Source: Robiginitomaculum sp.
GTDB taxonomy: Bacteria > Pseudomonadota > Alphaproteobacteria > Caulobacterales > Maricaulaceae
Length of the DNA stretch: 7,205 bases
Reading direction: 5' to 3'
Assembly (NCBI GenBank): GCA_016765255.1
Contig: JAESQI010000136.1
Coordinates: 1-7,205 of the forward strand
In this document: piece after piece, positions 5,959-7,205 of the stretch
How the letters are laid out: each line of letters begins with the position of its first letter
Position numbering within the stretch: the stretch's first letter is position 1
Program-made: the position numbers and the translations under genes
Notes under the pieces: generated by a model
Databases searched by the model: none
The model's input: only the letters and a program-made list of their open reading frames with translations
Told to the model about the DNA's origin: nothing

Positions 5959-6432
5959 ATGGTTAAATTAGACCGCATTGATATTTCCTTGTTAAACGCA
6001 TTGCAAAAAGACGCGTCTGAAAGCCTAACCGCCATTTCAGAGCGGATTGGCTTGTCGCAAAATGCCGTTTGGCGACGGGTGAAAATATTGGAAGAAGCGG
6101 GCATTATTATCGGGCGCACAGCGCAGTTAAACCCGGATAAACTTGGCCTTAAATTAACCGTTTTTGTTGCCGTAAAAACCAATCAACATACGGGAGACTG
6201 GCTAGAAACATTTGCCAAAGGGGTTAAGCTTCTGCCCGAAGTTGTCGGGTTTTACCGCATGAGCGGCGACATTGATTACCTGCTCAAAGTCATTGTCGCA
6301 GATATGGAAGGGTATGACCGTGTGTATAAAAAACTGATTGCCATTGCGCCATTGGCCGATGTATCCTCATCCTTTGCAATGGAGAGGTTAAAGGACACAA
6401 CCCAATTACCACTCCCAATAGATATGTTTTAA
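5959..6432 (+). CDS. Lrp/AsnC-family transcriptional regulator
   Basis: The 157-residue product has the family's two parts: an N-terminal winged helix-turn-helix (about 4-60; LDRIDISLLNALQKDA, then recognition-helix region SQNAVWRRVKILEEAGII) and a C-terminal RAM/ligand domain (about 65-150) with FYRMSGDIDYLLKV and the closing SSFAMERLKDTTQLPL. Such proteins form dimers to octamers and regulate amino-acid-related genes, often sensing a small molecule. The ending resembles Lrp and the E. coli YbaO/DecR branch, but ligand and targets cannot be read from sequence. The start is 15 nt after the Smr gene stop with no visible Shine-Dalgarno, and the stop is separated by one base from the next ATG. 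It may be translated by coupling, and may or may not regulate its own operon. Confidence 0.94.
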   Translation: MVKLDRIDISLLNALQKDASESLTAISERIGLSQNAVWRRVKILEEAGIIIGRTAQLNPDKLGLKLTVFVAVKTNQHTGDWLETFAKGVKLLPEVVGFYRMSGDIDYLLKVIVADMEGYDRVYKKLIAIAPLADVSSSFAMERLKDTTQLPLPIDMF

Positions 6433-6433
6433 T

Positions 6434-6826
6434 ATGTGGCCAAAGAAAAGTATATTAGCCCTCCTCGCTTATTGCTCTTTTGGTGCGTGTGCTCACCCTA
6501 TTGCTGACAATGTCAACATGCCGCTCGCTGGCAGTGAATGGGGCGCAAGGGTTAAAGGTCAATATATACAATTTACGGAAGGCGGCATTGTGCGCGGTCA
6601 TGGGGCGTGTAACCGATTTAGCGGCACATATAATCAAGACGGCAATCGCTTAACCATCGGACCATTGGCCTCGACTAAAATGGCCTGCGCGCATTTATCC
6701 CAAGAACAAGAGTTTTTTCGTATTTTGGCACAAACACGCCAAGCCGAAATTTCACATCAGCAACTTGTTTTAATCAACCAGCACGGAGACACACTCTTAA
6801 CATTGCAGCGCCGCGATTGGGATTGA
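6434..6826 (+). CDS. META-domain (HslJ-like) predicted lipoprotein
   Basis: The 130-residue product begins with a lipoprotein-type signal: basic MWPKK, a hydrophobic stretch, then SFGAC with the candidate lipidated Cys at residue 19. The lipobox is imperfect, with Phe at -3. Residues about 31-128 are a META (DUF306) domain: GSEW, QFTEGGIVRGHGACNRFSGTY with Cys59, and GPLASTKMACAH with Cys85, ending in TLLTLQRRD. E. coli HslJ, with the same domain, is a heat-inducible envelope protein linked to novobiocin resistance; the molecular role is unclear. The ATG comes one base after the Lrp/AsnC stop (TAATATG), so co-translation is likely. It is the last gene of the rightward block, and no intrinsic terminator is evident after it. 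Confidence 0.92.
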   Translation: MWPKKSILALLAYCSFGACAHPIADNVNMPLAGSEWGARVKGQYIQFTEGGIVRGHGACNRFSGTYNQDGNRLTIGPLASTKMACAHLSQEQEFFRILAQTRQAEISHQQLVLINQHGDTLLTLQRRDWD

Positions 6827-6931
6827 TATATCTTGGCTTGACCTAGGTGTATACACAGGTTTCAATCAGGGCCCAAATATTCTATAGGCTGTGCATCGAG
6901 TGCGGGGGCTGGCTCTCTCGAACAAAAACAA

Positions 6932-7019
6932 ATTGTCATTCCAGCGAAGGCTGGAATCTGGTTTCACACTCAAACTTAGGTATTGGTGTCAGATCCCAGA
7001 TCAAGTCTGGGATGACAAT
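6932..7019. repeat. 88-bp palindromic intergenic repeat built of two hairpins
   Basis: The element is bounded by the inverted ends ATTGTCAT (6932-6939) and ATGACAAT (7012-7019). Each side folds on its own: ATTCCAGC (6938-6945) pairs perfectly with GCTGGAAT (6950-6957) around GAAG, and ATCCCAGA (6993-7000) pairs perfectly with TCTGGGAT (7006-7013) around TCAAG. CTG beside the left hairpin and CAG beside the right one extend the symmetry (CTGG at 6958-6961, TCAGAT at 6989-6994). The ~30 nt between the hairpins is unstructured. GTCATTCC-type palindromes of this kind are scattered between genes in many proteobacterial genomes. No coding capacity is present, and neither hairpin is followed by a T-run. 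Confidence 0.8.
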
Positions 7020-7036
7020 AAAAGAAAGGGGCCTCC

Positions 7037-7205
7037 TTAATAGGAAAACCCGTTCTCACTGGCTTGGCGACGAACGGCATCAACCATTACATTATCCAGT
7101 GTTTTCGTTGCTGCCATATCTTTGCGTTTTGCGCCGACAAAGGTTTGTTGTTTCTTGGTCAATTTGGAAATATCATCTTGTAAATTTTTCCGTTCAGAAA
7201 TTTTA
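7037..7205 (-). CDS. C-terminal end of an unidentified protein (5' end outside window)
   Basis: On the minus strand one frame is open from the right edge to a TAA at 7039-7037, giving 55 residues. The other two minus-strand frames hit stops within the first 50 bases. The peptide is hydrophilic and basic, with eight lysines and four arginines. It has a heptad-like first part (SERKNLQDDISKLTKKQQ) suggesting a helix or coiled coil, and a closing helix with DAVRRQASENGFSY. I do not recognise the family from this fragment. The lack of stops, the charged composition and the position beyond an intergenic repeat support a real gene convergent with the META lipoprotein gene. Confidence 0.6.
   Translation of the reverse strand, partial: KISERKNLQDDISKLTKKQQTFVGAKRKDMAATKTLDNVMVDAVRRQASENGFSY

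Noticed and set aside
6847..6856. Perfect 10-bp palindrome GTGTATACAC beside ACCTAGGT (6841-6848), a possible operator.
   Set aside because: Palindromes of this length are expected several times by chance in 7 kb, and no adjacent start codon would make it an operator.
6993..7013. The right hairpin of the repeat as an intrinsic terminator for the convergent genes.
   Set aside because: Neither strand has a T-run directly after the stem. The structure is better explained as part of the palindromic repeat, although it could still slow transcription.
1..7205. A defence system, prophage, integrative element or secretion cluster.
   Set aside because: All but two genes (the unassigned membrane protein and the right-edge fragment) belong to a common housekeeping, envelope or regulator family. 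There is no integrase, transposase, toxin-antitoxin pair, CRISPR repeat or tRNA attachment site in the window.

Overview
The window looks like ordinary chromosomal DNA from an alphaproteobacterium of moderate-to-low GC. The best evidence is the gene content: SecB, a membrane-anchored Tim44-like protein, an MltA-type lytic transglycosylase and an Smr-domain protein lie side by side, with secB divergent from the other three. As I recall, this arrangement recurs in alphaproteobacterial genomes. A Hyphomonadaceae/Maricaulales-like host is a guess only, from gene order and base composition.

Layout from left to right: (1) bases 1-423 hold the 3' part of an Ada/Ogt-type alkylguanine-DNA methyltransferase (PCHR active site). 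(2) A short intergenic stretch carries a degenerate half copy of a palindromic repeat. (3) Bases 557-1474 encode an unrecognised membrane protein. (4) A leftward block reads secB -> dapB -> GNAT acetyltransferase (3272 down to 1469) with gaps of 3 and 1 nt, so it is almost certainly one transcript. Its last stop codon overlaps tail-to-tail with the membrane protein gene in the palindrome TTATAA. (5) A 140-nt divergent intergenic region carries candidate promoters for both directions. (6) A rightward block runs Tim44-like -> mltA -> Smr-domain protein -> Lrp/AsnC regulator -> META-domain lipoprotein (3413-6826), with gaps of 31, 10, 15 and 1 nt. (7) A 210-nt intergenic region holds a complete 88-bp palindromic element made of two hairpins. 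(8) The C-terminal end of an unidentified leftward gene runs off the right edge.

The shared theme of the two divergent blocks is the cell envelope. SecB delivers preproteins to the Sec translocase. DapB makes the lysine/meso-diaminopimelate precursor of peptidoglycan. MltA remodels peptidoglycan from the outer membrane. The Tim44-like protein sits in the inner membrane, and the META protein is a predicted lipoprotein. I see no tRNA, rRNA, CRISPR array, insertion-sequence transposase, phage gene or defence system. No clearly new system is present. The points most worth checking are the palindromic repeat family, the lysine-rich N-terminal tail on SecB, the unrecognised membrane protein and a small in-frame duplication in dapB.
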